Shown one piece after another: positions 34,373-45,924 of a stretch of DNA of 64,000 nucleotides (within the stretch, counting starts at the first letter, position 1; every line of letters starts with the position of its first letter). The stretch is taken from contig KL197713.1 of the NCBI GenBank assembly GCA_000697665.1, positions 739,605-803,604 of the forward strand, written 5' to 3'. The position numbers and the translations under genes are program-made. The notes under the pieces are model-generated. The model was not told the DNA's origin and did no database searches. It saw nothing but the letters and a program-made list of their open reading frames with translations. This DNA comes from Jaapia argillacea MUCL 33604. Lineage: Eukaryota; Basidiomycota; Agaricomycetes; Jaapiales; Jaapiaceae.

Positions 34373-35912
34373 ATGGTCTACACTCACTTGATCTCCTTGG
34401 TCGCCCTCGTTGGCATGACCCTCGCGGCTCCCATCCCCGATAGTGCCATTGGTGGTGAAGTTGCCGTTTCGGCTCCTAATGGGATCATCATGTCCGACAC
34501 TGTCACCGCTTCATCGTGAGTTGCCGAATGCCTCTGACCCGTCTGTGAGGGTAATTGATTTGATTGACGTTGACAGGACCATCGTCGCTACCTCGACGAG
34601 CTCAACCGCGTATGCAGCTATGGCTACCTCGTCCATGGGTTATGGAGGCTATGGTGCTTATTCATCACCAGTATATGACGCATATACATCCACCGGTTAC
34701 GGGGCGTATTCGTCACCCACAGCCGCTGCATACTCGGAGTATACACAACCTGCTACCACTACCTCCGCGGCTTATGCCACCGCCACCTATGGCTCTGGTA
34801 GTTCCAACTGGGGTGGGTCCGGATACAATGACTGTGTTCAACGTATGTTCCATCGTTCATTCCAAGGTGTTCGGTTTCTAATTTCTATGGAACTAGAATG
34901 CATTGCATCTTTCGGTGCCCCATCATCGTGGGCTCCTACAGCTACCGGAAGCTCAATGGGTAGTTATGGTACTGGTGCGACACATACCGTCGTCGTTGCC
35001 CCGACCCAAGGTGTATTACGATATGTTCCCTTCGCCGTCAATGCCTCAGTGGGAGACACCATCAAGTTCATGTGGGGTGCCAACAACCACACCGTGACGA
35101 AATCATCGTCTCTGGGTGTCTGCAATAGGAGTGCTGATGCTTTATTCACCTCCGGCGAACAGAACAAGTCATTTACCTGTGAGTAATGAATATCGTACTC
35201 CAGATCCATCTAACTTGAGAGGAACAGTCACCCAAGTCATCAACGACACCACCCCAACCTTCTTCTATTGTGCCACTACTGGTCATTGCGAGAAGGGCAT
35301 GTTCGGTATCATCAACCCTCCGAACGCTGCTGGAAGCCCCACGACCGTCAACTCCATGATGTCGTCCATGACTGCCAATGTAAGTCGCTCCGTTGAGAGC
35401 TACCAGATTTCCTTGCTGATTTTCTCCAACTCAGAGCTCGACCATGGCGGCCATGTGGTCATATGCCAACAACATGACTGCTGGCAATATCGCTGCATCG
35501 AACTGGGGCGGAAACATCGATATGACTGGTATGGAGCCTTGGGCACAAGAAGCTTTGGTTGAGAACGTCTTGTAAGTCAAGTCCTGATGTGATTCAATAC
35601 GCAGGATTGACTCCTCCCAGGTATATGCGCACCTTCATCGCCGCCAACCCTGAAACAATCACAGCAAGTGGCGAAGTCGATCTGAGCGCAGCTGGCGGGA
35701 ACCCCATGATGCTTCCGCAAGACATCACCCAGGTTCTCGCTAATCCAGCCAGCTCCCCTTCGGTTGCCGCTGCTGCTCCTGCTCCAACCGCCTCAGCATC
35801 AACGGCAGCCTCATCACCTGCTACCACGATGAAGAGCGCTGCTGCCTCTGTTACATCGTCAACAGTGGCGATGGTGTTCGCAGTCGGTTTGGCTGCCATT
35901 ACACTGCTGTAA
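34373..35912 (+). CDS. Secreted cupredoxin-domain protein, probably GPI-anchored
   Basis: This extracellular protein has a single blue-copper-like fold. A signal peptide follows the ATG at 34373 (LISLVALVGMTLAAPIP). After the first intron comes a Tyr/Gly/Ser-rich stretch with repeated GYGAYSSP units (about 34,640-34,800). The cupredoxin domain reads HTVVVAPTQGVLRYVPFAVNASVGD, then FMWGANNHTVT (first copper histidine) and FFYCATTGHCEKGMFG, which supplies the Cys, His and Met ligands. A full type 1 copper ligand set is therefore visible. The tail is Ala/Ser/Thr-rich and ends in a hydrophobic segment (TVAMVFAVGLAAITLL), as expected for a GPI signal. Six or so introns are implied. The role is probably at the cell wall. 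The family is widespread in basidiomycetes and its substrate is unknown. Confidence 0.87.
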
Positions 35913-36432
35913 AAAACCATCCTCTCCAGGACATGGACAAAAGTTGGTGTGGACATTTTCTCAAATCACTTCGACTGGACAGTGGACTTTACATCGGACC
36001 GAGTAGACTACAAGCTCTTGGCGAAACTGTATAATTGTTCGTTTATCTTTTCTTTCTTGGACATTTTTGCTATCATCTCGGACTTTGGTTGCACAAACTT
36101 CGTTGTTTGTTAGGGCTTTGTGATCCCACTTTATTTACACTACGCTTTCGTTACCCACCTTGTCTTCCAGTTTACTAGGAGAGGTCTTCCTTTTCTTGTA
36201 GATCTCGGTTGTCGTTGAAATTCATTGTTCCGACATCCACCATCTCACATGTTTTGTGCGAATCGAGAGTCCAAGCCTTGCGGACTGCCTGATCCAGACA
36301 ATTGGAATGCAATGGAGAAATAATGCAGTTGATGCAAAATGTATGTGAATGCGTAGTGATTATACAGGGTTTGATTGATGCGATGATGTTGAATTGGAGC
36401 CCCAAATGCCCTTCTCCTAGCCAGGGTCTAAT
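35913..36432. other. Convergent 3' region, cupredoxin/O-methyltransferase
   Basis: This T-rich and A-rich sequence carries the 3' ends of both flanking genes. A 76-codon minus-strand frame at 36,175-36,405 has no recognisable motif and is likely chance. Confidence 0.5.
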
Positions 36433-38305
36433 TTATGCTGGTGCGCAGACGATGAAGCCGAAAGGAGAATCATCTCGGCGGTGGACTTGGATGGCCTTCC
36501 ATCCACACTTCTTCGCAAGCTCAACGTGGTGGGGAAGAGTACGTTCTTGACCGTTGAAGTTAGTCAACATCTGTCGATCCCAGTTAGTGCTTGCACACCT
36601 CCCAATAGAAACAGATGTGCTTACTGTCATATCCAAGCAATAGGCAGTGGAGCTGGCCTTGCCCAAGTTAGCCAGGAGAGGCTTCGGAGCTTGAATGGCC
36701 TTCGCTCCTGGCAACAAGTTGACATCGCTATCGTCGGGGCAGGCGAACGGGATGATGAAGTCGCCGATGACAAGTTTAGTTTTTGGGGCAGCAGCAGCAC
36801 GGAGACGGTTCAAGATCGTTTCACAATCATGATCAGGCCAGTCGTGGAGGATGGTGCGGACGAAGAAGACACTGGCATTGGTTTGGGGTTGAGCATCGAA
36901 GAATTCGTGGGCTGGTAGTCGGACAATGGATTAGCTTTGTTGTGCCACAACGTAAAAAAAAAGAGTGGCCGACCTTCGAATCTGACGCGTCCGGACTTGA
37001 TGGCCTCGGGGTAAACTTCGTTCCAAAACTGATTATGGGCGAAGATGTTATTTTAGAGTGAAGGTGGGAGATCAAGGCATCTGACCTTAAGACCGTGTTC
37101 CACGACTTGCGGTCGTTCCTGGATGACAATTCGGACTTGAGGGAAGGCCTGTGCGACGATCATCGAAGGCATTCCATTTCCTCCTCCGACATCGACGACT
37201 AGATCGTCAGGAGTCAAGGAAGCCCAGTCGAAGCCTGTTAATTTGGTTAGAATACATAAGCCGCCGTTTTATTTATCAATGAAATGCGGTCAGTACATAC
37301 CATGAAGGATTGCATTGGGACTGTTCCACAAGGATGTTCCACGGATGCAGGCATTGTATCGGCTGAATCGCTTCTCATTGCCAGGCTCTTCGATCCAAGA
37401 GAAGAACTGTCTGTCCATGTTGAACGCTTGTTGCATGGGGGCATGGATGGCACTGAAGCTGTATTTCTTGACAGGATCGGTCAAAGTCTCATAGAGGTAG
37501 CTGGATGCTTTGCAAACTTCATCCGTACTGAACAGACGATGGTAAGTGTTGACACTCGAAGGGGGAATGAGAGACATACACGTGGTCGATGACAGCGGCA
37601 GCACCAGTTGTTCCCTCGTGCTTATCAATTTTGCTGTGGGGGAAGGATGAGTATTCGCTCTATAGTATCATACACTCAGGCACTTACCCTGATGCGATCG
37701 CTGCGCTGGACTTTCCAGAGTCGAAGTAGGAGGAGATACGGTTGTTGGCGAAGACATTGGGCTTGACTTCCCGGAAAATATGATGGGTAGCAAGGAGACG
37801 GAAAATGCGAGCTTATGGAAAATCGCATAATTAGCAGTGATGAAATTGAACCAATTTTCGGGGACTGACCAAGCCTAGTGGGCTCCATTCCCGTGGTCTT
37901 TGCTAGATCATTGATATCGCGCCCTGCAGGACCAGCCTCGCGAAGGTATTCGACGGCATTGATCTGTTCTGCCACCCGCAGACAAGCAGAGAGTTCGTAC
38001 TGCGTAGAGAATTTCAGATCACATCAATGGCCAAGAAAAAAATCGGGACTGACTGCAGTAGCGGCATCAAAGATGGACAAGAAAGGTGGCCGAGCCGTCA
38101 TCATCAGTTGGTAAGAAGCCGCGGTAATGGCATTGACAGCCTCCACAACCGAAGGCTCCGACGACAAAGCCTCGGCGGCTGGGTTGGAGTTGAAAGGTCC
38201 ATCAAGCGACGGGAAGTCGACTGACTTCGCGGTATAGTAAGACTCCAATTTACTGATGGAGTCATCGATGATGCCACGCAAGAGCTTCAAATCCTGTATG
38301 GTCAT
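36433..38305 (-). CDS. Class II SAM-dependent O-methyltransferase (COMT/OmtA-like)
   Basis: This is a plant-COMT-type methyltransferase as found in fungal secondary metabolism. The first ATG is at 38305 (TIQDLKLLRGIIDDSISKLE); the frame upstream offers only a TTG. The dimerisation part includes VAEQINAVEYLREAGPAGRD, a winged-helix sequence with DLAKTTGMEPTRL and ARIFRLLATHHIF. The SAM site is LTPDDLVVDVGGGNGMPS, followed by FPQVRIVIQERPQVVEHG. The catalytic region reads FFVRTILHDWPDHDCETIL, with the general-base histidine in LHDW. The sequence then gives KTKLVIGDFIIPFA and ends FIVCAPA at 36433. Seven or eight introns give about 480 residues. It is not closely related to the two smaller O-methyltransferases nearby. 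The natural substrate is unknown. Confidence 0.9.
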
Positions 38306-39133
38306 ATCTGCAGACAAGGTGAAGTGAAGGATCTAGGAAACAGAGGAATTCGGCGAGGATGTGCATAGGCATCGTATCAACTGATATACAGCCCAGGTGG
38401 GAGCTCAAAGAAGTCCATTATGCATGAAAGAAGGCAACCGTGGGCAGCGTGTGTTAGGACGGTGTGAACACAGTATACAGAACTGGGACCGCAAAGTCCA
38501 TTAAGCCGTGTTAACCCGGACCGAGTGATGAAAGGGCGGCACCGGACTGTATTGTGAACGGTGGCAGGGAAAAAACCTAGAGAATGCGGAGTTGTTGAAT
38601 AAGAATTAAAGAAGTGATGTGGTACACAGGCGCACCTGTCAAGTGCGGTCACTCGGACGAGAATGATGGACAAATCCTCCAAGCTCTCGCAACGTCATCA
38701 GTTCTATGGAGATATAGCGGTTCAATCAATCTCCCTCAACTGGGTGAGATGAAACTGCCCCTCTATCTCCGCGAGCTATGACCAACGCTGGTAATCCCGC
38801 TACGAAAATCTGACATCGATAGGGCGGTTGCGCAGCTTCGAGTTTTCTTGCAACGGTCGTAGTTAGGACGGACAGGGAGGGACGACTGGCTGTTTTACTA
38901 GTACGGTTTTGAATCATTGATTGTGTATGGGTACGGTGTGTGGGCAGAGTTGGAACCGGGTCTCGAAGACCATGAGTTTAAGCTTTTGACGCCGTCATGA
39001 TGTTGACATGGTACTGTCTCTCAGGCAGCCTCGATTCATCACCAGAGACTTTCAAGATGTTTTGGGAATGTTGTTGGAATAATCAAATACAAGACATGAA
39101 CACGTTCGCTAATAAGTACAGACGCTTCCACCC
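38306..39133. other. Intergenic region between two O-methyltransferase genes
   Basis: This 828-base gap is upstream of the class II enzyme and downstream of catechol-type copy 2. Open frames up to 101 codons exist on the minus strand without motifs. I see no RNA gene or repeat. Confidence 0.45.
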
Positions 39134-40017
39134 TCACAAGACCTTAATATACATGAAGCCATCATAACCTTTCTCGCCAGCAGTTGGGATGCTAGTGGCG
39201 TCAACCCCAGGATCGTCCTTCACCATCTGTAGCAATGTACGGATACCCTCCAAGTCGGGCAAATCAGCAGCATCCTTGATCGACATATCGCTGACCCGGC
39301 AGTTGCGGAACACGTTGTCCACAATCTGAGACAATTGTGAGCTACAGCAACGTTGGCACATGGGAAGCACGTACAATGACACCACCCTTCCTCGTCAACC
39401 GTCTCGCCTCGGTGTAGTAGGTTGGGTTACCCTTCTTGTCGGCGTCAACGAACACCAAATCAAAGAGCTCCTCCGGGTGCATGGCTTTCATACTGTCGCC
39501 AGCAGGTCCGACGATGATCTTGACTTTGTCAGCCAAGCCAGCGTGGGCGATGTTCTGGGCGGCAACCTGGGTCGATATGATCAGACTTGTCGGACTGTGA
39601 GCCAATGAAACTGCGAATTCTACCTTGGCGAATTCCTGGCTCAGCTCCAACGTAATCATTTGGCCACCTGGAGGAAGAGCTCGCGCAAAGAAGATGGCGG
39701 AGTACCTGCAATGACATGGTTAACAAAGTCGAAGGGCAGTCGAACAGTAGAAGTACATACCCGCCCAATGTTCCCACCTCCAAGATCCTCTTCGCGCCAA
39801 TGCTCTCGGCAATGAACTTCATCAGTTTGCCCTGGGCAGGAGTGACGCTGACGTCGGGCAAACCGTGTTCTGTGCTGTTCTTCAGGGCATATTCGATCGC
39901 CTCGTCCTCCCCGATCAAGAATTGTTTGTGGTACTCGCACTCGCGAACCCAGTCGTCGAGTGTCGTGGGGGTAAGGAGCTGTGCGGGGAACTTCCAACTT
40001 TTTGCGAAGTAAGACAT
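39134..40017 (-). CDS. Catechol-type O-methyltransferase (Methyltransf_3), copy 2
   Basis: This is the second small SAM-dependent O-methyltransferase of the catechol/caffeoyl-CoA type. It opens at an ATG at 40017 (SYFAKSWKFPAQLL) with an N-terminal extension of about 12 residues relative to copy 1. Shared blocks are TTLDDWVRECEYHKQFLIG, SIGAKRILEVGTLGGY, FDLVFVDADKKGNPTYY, TRKGGVIV and, after an intron, VDNVFRNCRVSD. It ends GEKGYDGFMYIKVL at 39134. The intron before VDNV and the one just after GTLGG are at the same positions as in copy 1 (28,282-29,153). The pair therefore descends from a duplication, though the protein identity looks moderate, so the event is not recent. A TATA motif lies close upstream. 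Confidence 0.9.
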
Positions 40018-40347
40018 GTTGAGAGATAGGAATGTCGATGTAGAGGGTTATGCCATTGCGGTAGATATATAGCAGATGCTGTTAATGGCTATCAGATTGG
40101 CCCCACATCAAACTCCTCTTTAAACCCGACCTTGAACGAACGATTCGCAGTCTGTGGTGGCCGCGAAGTAGTGTTGGGAAAAGAGGGTCGGGAACTGGGA
40201 TAGCGAGATGAAAGTCGCGTTTAGGCTTCCAAAGGGTGTCGGATAAGGGAAAGAAGCTGATGTTTTGGGGAGAAATCTAGCGATCAGGGAGTATGGGAAA
40301 GGGTTGAGAACGCGGCCGAAGATTAGGTACACAGGATTGGATGGTAC
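40018..40347. other. Intergenic region upstream of O-methyltransferase copy 2
   Basis: This 330-base gap separates the methyltransferase start from the 3' end of the RMP1-like gene. Apart from the TATA-like motif near its left end I see nothing in it. Confidence 0.5.
40064..40071 (-). promoter_or_regulatory. Possible TATA box of O-methyltransferase copy 2
   Basis: A TATATAT-type run is 47-54 bases upstream of the start codon on the same strand. No other core element was recognised. Confidence 0.35.
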
Positions 40348-41754
40348 CTAAAAGCCAAATATTTCGTCTATTTCATCTTTCCTTTTCATCCTTTTTTTCA
40401 CCTCGGACGGGGCAGCACCACGAGAGTGTTTTCTTTTCTTCAGCGAAGCGTTATTGGTCCTTACAATATTTTCCCGATCTAGCAGTAGGTTTCGGTGCGG
40501 AGTGTGGTATGAATGTATTAAATACACACGCAGAGAAACCTCGGCAAGCCCTGGCGCTTCGCAGGTTTTGGACACGACAGTGGAGGTAGACGCAGACTGC
40601 TCCTGCAGTACAGGGGTTTCTGCGACCGACCCCTGAGACTTTGCGGACATAATAGAAAAGAGGTCATCGGGGGAGGGCGCATGTGAACGTGTGTATGTCC
40701 GGTGGACCGCAGGTTCGGTCAGATTTCGCGTGTCTTTCTCGCTAGGGTCAAGGACTTGATGTGCGGCAGGGCGTGCAACCGATGTCCCTAAGTCCTCGCC
40801 GACGAAGCTGCTTGAGGGTGGCTCTTGCGCGATTATAGGAACAATTACGGGCGCTCTATGATCATGTGCGTCATTAATGCGGGTATTAAGGAGGTGGGTG
40901 CACTTCTGAGCTTCTCCGGGCTATTGGGCACCATCACAGGGTTAGCATACGCCGTACGTGAATCAGAATTAGTTCTAGGGCTCACATGGAGAATCGTGAG
41001 CATTTCGTGCACCACGCGATGCGCCGATTTAAGGGCTTTATGAATCTCATTTATTAGCAACGATAATCGAGATGATATTGCCGTCAGGGTAAGTATGAGC
41101 TGAGCGAAGTATCCAGACTGCATGGCGAGCGTGAAGTAGCTGCAAACGAAGTTCAATTCTGCTGGACGGCGACAAAATGTGTCAAGGTAATCTCACTGGT
41201 ATGCCTCGTTCAGTCGCTCCTCGTTCTGTGATCGAGTCAGCCAGTGGATGCGATATCAGAGATGGTTCAATCGCACACGCTCGAGTAAGGGGTGGCCAGC
41301 TGATAGGCGTTCCAACACAAATTTTAGATACTTGGCGCTGGGGTAATGTGTCCATGATCCTCTCAGGGACTTCGGGCTGTGGAACGTCACGAATGGTTCA
41401 ACGAGGAGGCCAAGGCGAGACTCACTTCGTCAGGAGAGTATCGCCAAAAAATGATGACCTCAACACGTCAAGTAAATTTCCAAGATTCATCTCTTTCAGC
41501 CTCAGACCAAATCTCCTCATCTCGTCTGCACGATTCCAGAAGATAGCCGACCGGTGTTGATTTTTACCTTTGTAGTGCAACCTCTCCAAAACCTGGACTT
41601 CGTCGGCGTGCACCGAGAGTAGAGTTTGCAGCTGACGACAGCATCCTTTGAGGTCCTTCAAGGCGGAGTCGACAGAGGTCAGAAGGGAAGCATCCAGAGA
41701 GGATCGTCGACAACAGGAGATGGAGGATACTTGAGCATATCTTCTAAGTTTCAT
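40348..41754 (-). CDS. RMP1: RNase MRP subunit RMP1-like protein
   Basis: RMP1 is a protein specific to RNase MRP, the RNA-protein enzyme that cuts pre-rRNA and certain mRNAs. The first exon, from the ATG at 41754, reads LLTSVDSALKDLKGCCRQL and then LERLHYKGKNQHRSAIFWNRADEMRR. The stretch K-GKNQHR-x4-W is the RMP1 signature, usually written RNKNQHR. A later exon (41,150-40,850) continues with FAQLILTLTAISSRLSLLINEIHKALKSAHR, a helical segment of the same domain. The rest is an acidic/Ser-rich linker (HAPSPDDLFSIMSAKSQG) and a very basic C-terminus (KKRKHSRGAAPSEVKKRMKRK) ending DEIDEIFGF. The tail suits nucleolar import and RNA contact. It is divergent from the beta adaptin gene, with 200 bases between starts. 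Confidence 0.72.
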
Positions 41755-41954
41755 TTCCCGAGATGGTGAGCCGACTCAGAGCTTGCGTGAAGGTGAACAC
41801 TTGAATCAAATCAAGTTGCGAAACGATCAACAAGCGTGCGCGACGTAGTCTGGCAGAATCGCGTGGATCACTGGAAGCTGGCTTCCTCCCGACCATCATC
41901 TCACCGTTTGCCTGATCCTACCTACTATTCGACGAGCTTTTCACTCCCATTATC

Positions 41955-44667
41955 ATGAGCGGGCAAACCGGACAAGATGCCAAATTCTTCCAGCGAGGAA
42001 AGATTCAGGTAGGTGCGGGCCCAGCCATCCACCTTCCCCAAGTCTTCAAATCATGAAAGTGGTACCTCCTGTAGGAATTCCGGGCAGAGTTGCAAGCTGC
42101 CGAGGCAAAGGACAAGAAGTTCATGAAACGGAGGACAGTTCTGAAGAAGATAGTGGCGAATATTACGATGGGCAATGATAGTTGGTACCGTTTTTGTTCC
42201 TTCATCGGGACATAGAATTCACGACGGATGTCTGGCGATGAACAGTGTCAGCTCTATTCCCCGATGTCGTCCAATGTCTGGGAACACCCGTCAACGAGAT
42301 AAAGAAGAGTGGGTGTTGCACGTTGGCCGTGCCATTATTAACTAACGCTCAACTGCACAGTGGTGTACCTCTTCCTTATGAGTTACGGTAAAGCAAAAGC
42401 AGACCAAATCCACCTGGCCATTCCCAAATTCTTAGAGGTGAGTACTTTCCTCGGTGCAATTCGGCCGTTACTAATGGACGTAGGATTGCAATAACCACGA
42501 CCCTCTCATCCGAGCCCTTGCTATCCGCACGATGTCGTATATTCCAATACCCGTAGTGACCGAAGCCCTCACGGATCAACTTCGACACTGTCTGAAAGAC
42601 CGCGACCCCTATGTTCGCAAAACTGCTGCTATTTGCGTCGCTAAAGTCTACACAGCTGATCCTAGGAAAGCTGAGAAAGCTGGCTTTGTCGAGATGCTGA
42701 GGGACCTGATGCTTGATCCGAATGCCACTGTCATCTCCAATGCGGTTGCGGCGCTGTCGGAGATTGGAGATCGACAGGATGGAGTTATCTTCAAGCTGAA
42801 CTTGACGATAGCTAACAAGCTCCTTGCTGCCATTGCCGAGAGTTCAGAGTGAGTCCGTAGTTTCTTCCTCCAAGTCCTGTCACTCAGTCTTCTGTTAGGT
42901 GGGGACAAATCTACATCCTCGATTCACTTTTGCGCTATGTGCCAGAGAAGCACTCAGATGCCGAACTTATGGCTGAGCGGGTCGTCGTCCAGCTACAGCA
43001 TGCAAACTCGGCTGTCGTACTCACAGCCATCAAAGTTCTCCTCTATCTTATGAACTACATGGAGAATCGGCGATTAATGGACTATATTTGCAAGAAGATG
43101 GGCCCACCTCTTGGTACCTTCAGCCGTAATATTGGGCTGTACAACGGAGTCAACTAATATTCTTGACAGTCACCTTACTATCATCTGGACCGGAAGTTCA
43201 ATACGTTGCATTACGGAACATCTTATTGATAATCCAACGGCGGCCATCCGTCCTCAAGAACGACGTCAAGGTATTCTTCTGCAAATACAATGATCCCATA
43301 TACGTCAAGCTTGCGAAATTGGAGATCATGTACAGACTAGCTCGAGAAGAGAACTCACGAGAAGTCCTCGCCGAATTACAAGAGTTCGTAGACCCTTCGG
43401 AACTACTTGCACTATATCTCGGTTGACAATTACCCCCGCATCCGTTAGGTATGCCTCAGAAGTCGACGTCGATTTCGTTCGCAAAGCCGTTCGCTCCATA
43501 GGCCGACTCGCTATCAAAGTCGAACCCGCAGCCGACGACTGTATCCAAGCCCTCCTCGAGCTCATTGAAACAAAGGTGACCTACGTAGTCCAAGAAGCCA
43601 TTATTGTCATCAAAGATATCTTCCGACGGTATCCAGGCAAATATGAGGGCATCATCCCAAAACTATGCGAGAATTTGGATGCATTGGATGAACCTGAAGC
43701 GAAGGCTGCTATGATTTGGATTGTGGGACAGTTTGCTGATAGAATCGACAATGCTGATGAGCTCTTGGATGATTTGGTATACGCATTTTTGGATGAGGCT
43801 GTTGAAGTATGACCTACCACCTCCTTCGTCTTGTCTTTCCAAGACTCACGGATGTATCTGCACTATCTCAGGTCCAGCTCGCTCTTTTAACAGCCTCAGT
43901 CAAACTTTTCATTCACAAATCCACCTCCTCCCGTGCCAAAGAGCTCGTCCACAAGGTGCTTAAATGGGCCACGGAAGACATCGATAACCCGGATCTTCGA
44001 GACAGAGGCTTCATGTACTGGAGGTTATTGGCTGTCAACCCAAGAGTTGCTGGAGAGATTGTCCTAGCCGAGAAACCCGCCATCACAACAGATGCCGATA
44101 GAATGGATAGAGGGGCCCTCGATCAGCTATTATTGCACACGGGAACTCTTGGAAGTATCTATCACAAGAACCCCGAGGTCAGCTTCGCTTTTATCTTCGC
44201 TTTCCGTGCATTTTGGCTCAAGTAATTGATGGATGTCGTAGACGTTCATCCGAAATGCGGCAGGCAGAGCATTGGCCGACAGCCCAGCACTAAATGCCAA
44301 TTCTCGAGCAGTCCTAGTCCCCCTTGCCCGCATTCAATTGCCTTCAACGGGGGTTAGTATACCCGGCCCAGGGCCTGTCGAACCACACGAGCGGAAACCC
44401 TCCCCACCACCACCTGCCGCAGCCAAACCCGCACCTCCCATCCCCAGTGACGATGATCATGACGGTGACGATGGTGAGTACGAAGGGGATGGGGATGGGG
44501 ACGATGAGGACGAAGCGATGCATGTGAAGGGTGCCGCTGAGGGGACCGATGTGGACCCTTATGCGGACTTGGATAATGCGTTTGGAGGGTATGTCGCCGA
44601 CGGACCAAGACCCATGGGTACGCTTACTGGGAAGAGAGGCGGGGACGACGATGACTTGTTGTTTTGA
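41955..44667 (+). CDS. APL2: Clathrin adaptor beta subunit (AP-1 beta, Apl2-like)
   Basis: The beta subunit is a large solenoid of the AP-1 clathrin adaptor (AP-2 is possible) that sorts cargo at the trans-Golgi and endosomes. From the ATG at 41955 it reads [17 protein letters not shown], then [36 protein letters not shown] and [19 protein letters not shown]. The HEAT solenoid continues through [51 protein letters not shown] and [20 protein letters not shown] to [19 protein letters not shown]. The C-terminal part is a Pro/acidic hinge (PPPPAAAKP, then [21 protein letters not shown]) and ends GGDDDDLLF at 44667. No ear domain follows, so the protein is the short fungal form of about 720 residues. 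About nine introns are needed. The clathrin-box-like DDLLF sits at the very end. Confidence 0.93.
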
Positions 44668-44838
44668 TTTATCATGTACACTGGGCAAGGATACTGTGTA
44701 CATCTTTTTTTGCGTTGTTTTGGATACATGAGGTGATAGCATACAATGATACCTATTGATCCGTTATTACTCCCAGAGGGTATGTGTTGAGTACGCATGA
44801 ACAGGCGAGAAATCGGTGAGTTATCATATGCGGAATAG

Positions 44839-45924
44839 TCAATGGCCAAGGAGGGAGTCAAACGTGTCGGAGATTCTGGTCATTTTACTCTTGGGTCGGA
44901 GAGAGTTGTAATGCTGAATATCCAACCAGTTTCAGCAAAAGGATACAACAAGTGATGAGCATCCCACGTACCTCACCAAGCCCATACATCCTTCGATGAT
45001 AACTGATCCTCACAACACCCTTCTCGGTGATATCACCCGCCACTGGCGCTCCCACCGGATTGTGCACCACAACCGGTGGATTTCCCCCTTGCACCACATG
45101 TATCGGCACATTAAACACCCTCGCCAAGGCCAAGATCTCCGGCTCCCCACCCCATGCACCCGTATTCCTGATATCCGAACAGTATCTTTGGAATTCTGGT
45201 AGAGTCATCAGGCCGGCTGAGGTAGAGCCATAACCATCTTCTCCACCGGGAGAGGGTAGGAAAGGTAGGAAGTCGTCGGGATGGGAGTAGATGTAGTCTG
45301 CAGCGGCTGCGCGGATTGTTGCGAAATTGGCTTGGGAAGGGGGTATGATTTTGAGGAGGTTCAGTTGATCGGCGATGGCGGAGAAGAGACAATGACCGTC
45401 CGGGTTTATCTATAGTATGATTAATCAATGAGGACGTAGTTCATACAGTAGGCAGCGAGGAAAGGGTGGCACTCGCATCATACATCTCCAGACCTAGCTC
45501 GTCACATACTCGGTTGATGGTAGCCTCTTCTTGTTTGGCTTCTGCTTGCAAGCGTGCCTCCTGCGCTGGGTCGCCTTCAGGAGTCTGCTCCATGAGGGCT
45601 GCAGCCTTCCTGGCCTAAGATATCTTCAGTACAACGACACTGTAAACATAGGAACCGCCACACCTGTCTCGCCTTGTAACGACTTTTAGCATCGGTTTTC
45701 GGGGGTGTGGGCGAAGGGGTTTGAGCAGCCTGGTTGAGGTGGATCTGATTCAAAACATTGGCCGACTCCTGTTGAACTGTCGAGTTCTTGGAATCTAATT
45801 GAGCCATTAACTCGTCCATGAGGCCGTCGTCGTCCATGGCTGATCCTGAGGGGGGTTGTGGAGATGCTTGGTTACTGGAAGGTGGGGATAACATTTTCTT
45901 GAGTTTGTTGCGTTTGGAGCCCAT
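44839..45924 (-). CDS. OTU-domain deubiquitinase (OTUD6B-like)
   Basis: This is a cysteine protease of the OTU family, which removes ubiquitin; OTUD6B-type members act on translation or proteasome factors. It begins at the ATG at 45924 (GSKRNKLKKML), followed by a charged helical N-terminal region with AKSRYKARQ and ARKAAALMEQ. The catalytic cysteine is in INPDGHCLFSAIADQL. Later come YIYSHPDDFLPFL, FQRYCSDIRNTGAWGGEPEIL and ARVFNVPIHVVQ. The catalytic histidine block is RISYHRRMYGLGE. A final intron then joins to HYNSLRPKSK, and the frame ends with GH at 44839. Ending the gene at the GLGE exon would give an intron read-through tail, so the last exon matters. Length is about 290 residues. Confidence 0.9.

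Noticed and set aside
26774-40017. A complete secondary-metabolite gene cluster
   Set aside because: Three methyltransferases and a reductase are present, but no backbone synthase, P450 or transporter was found, and unrelated genes lie between them.
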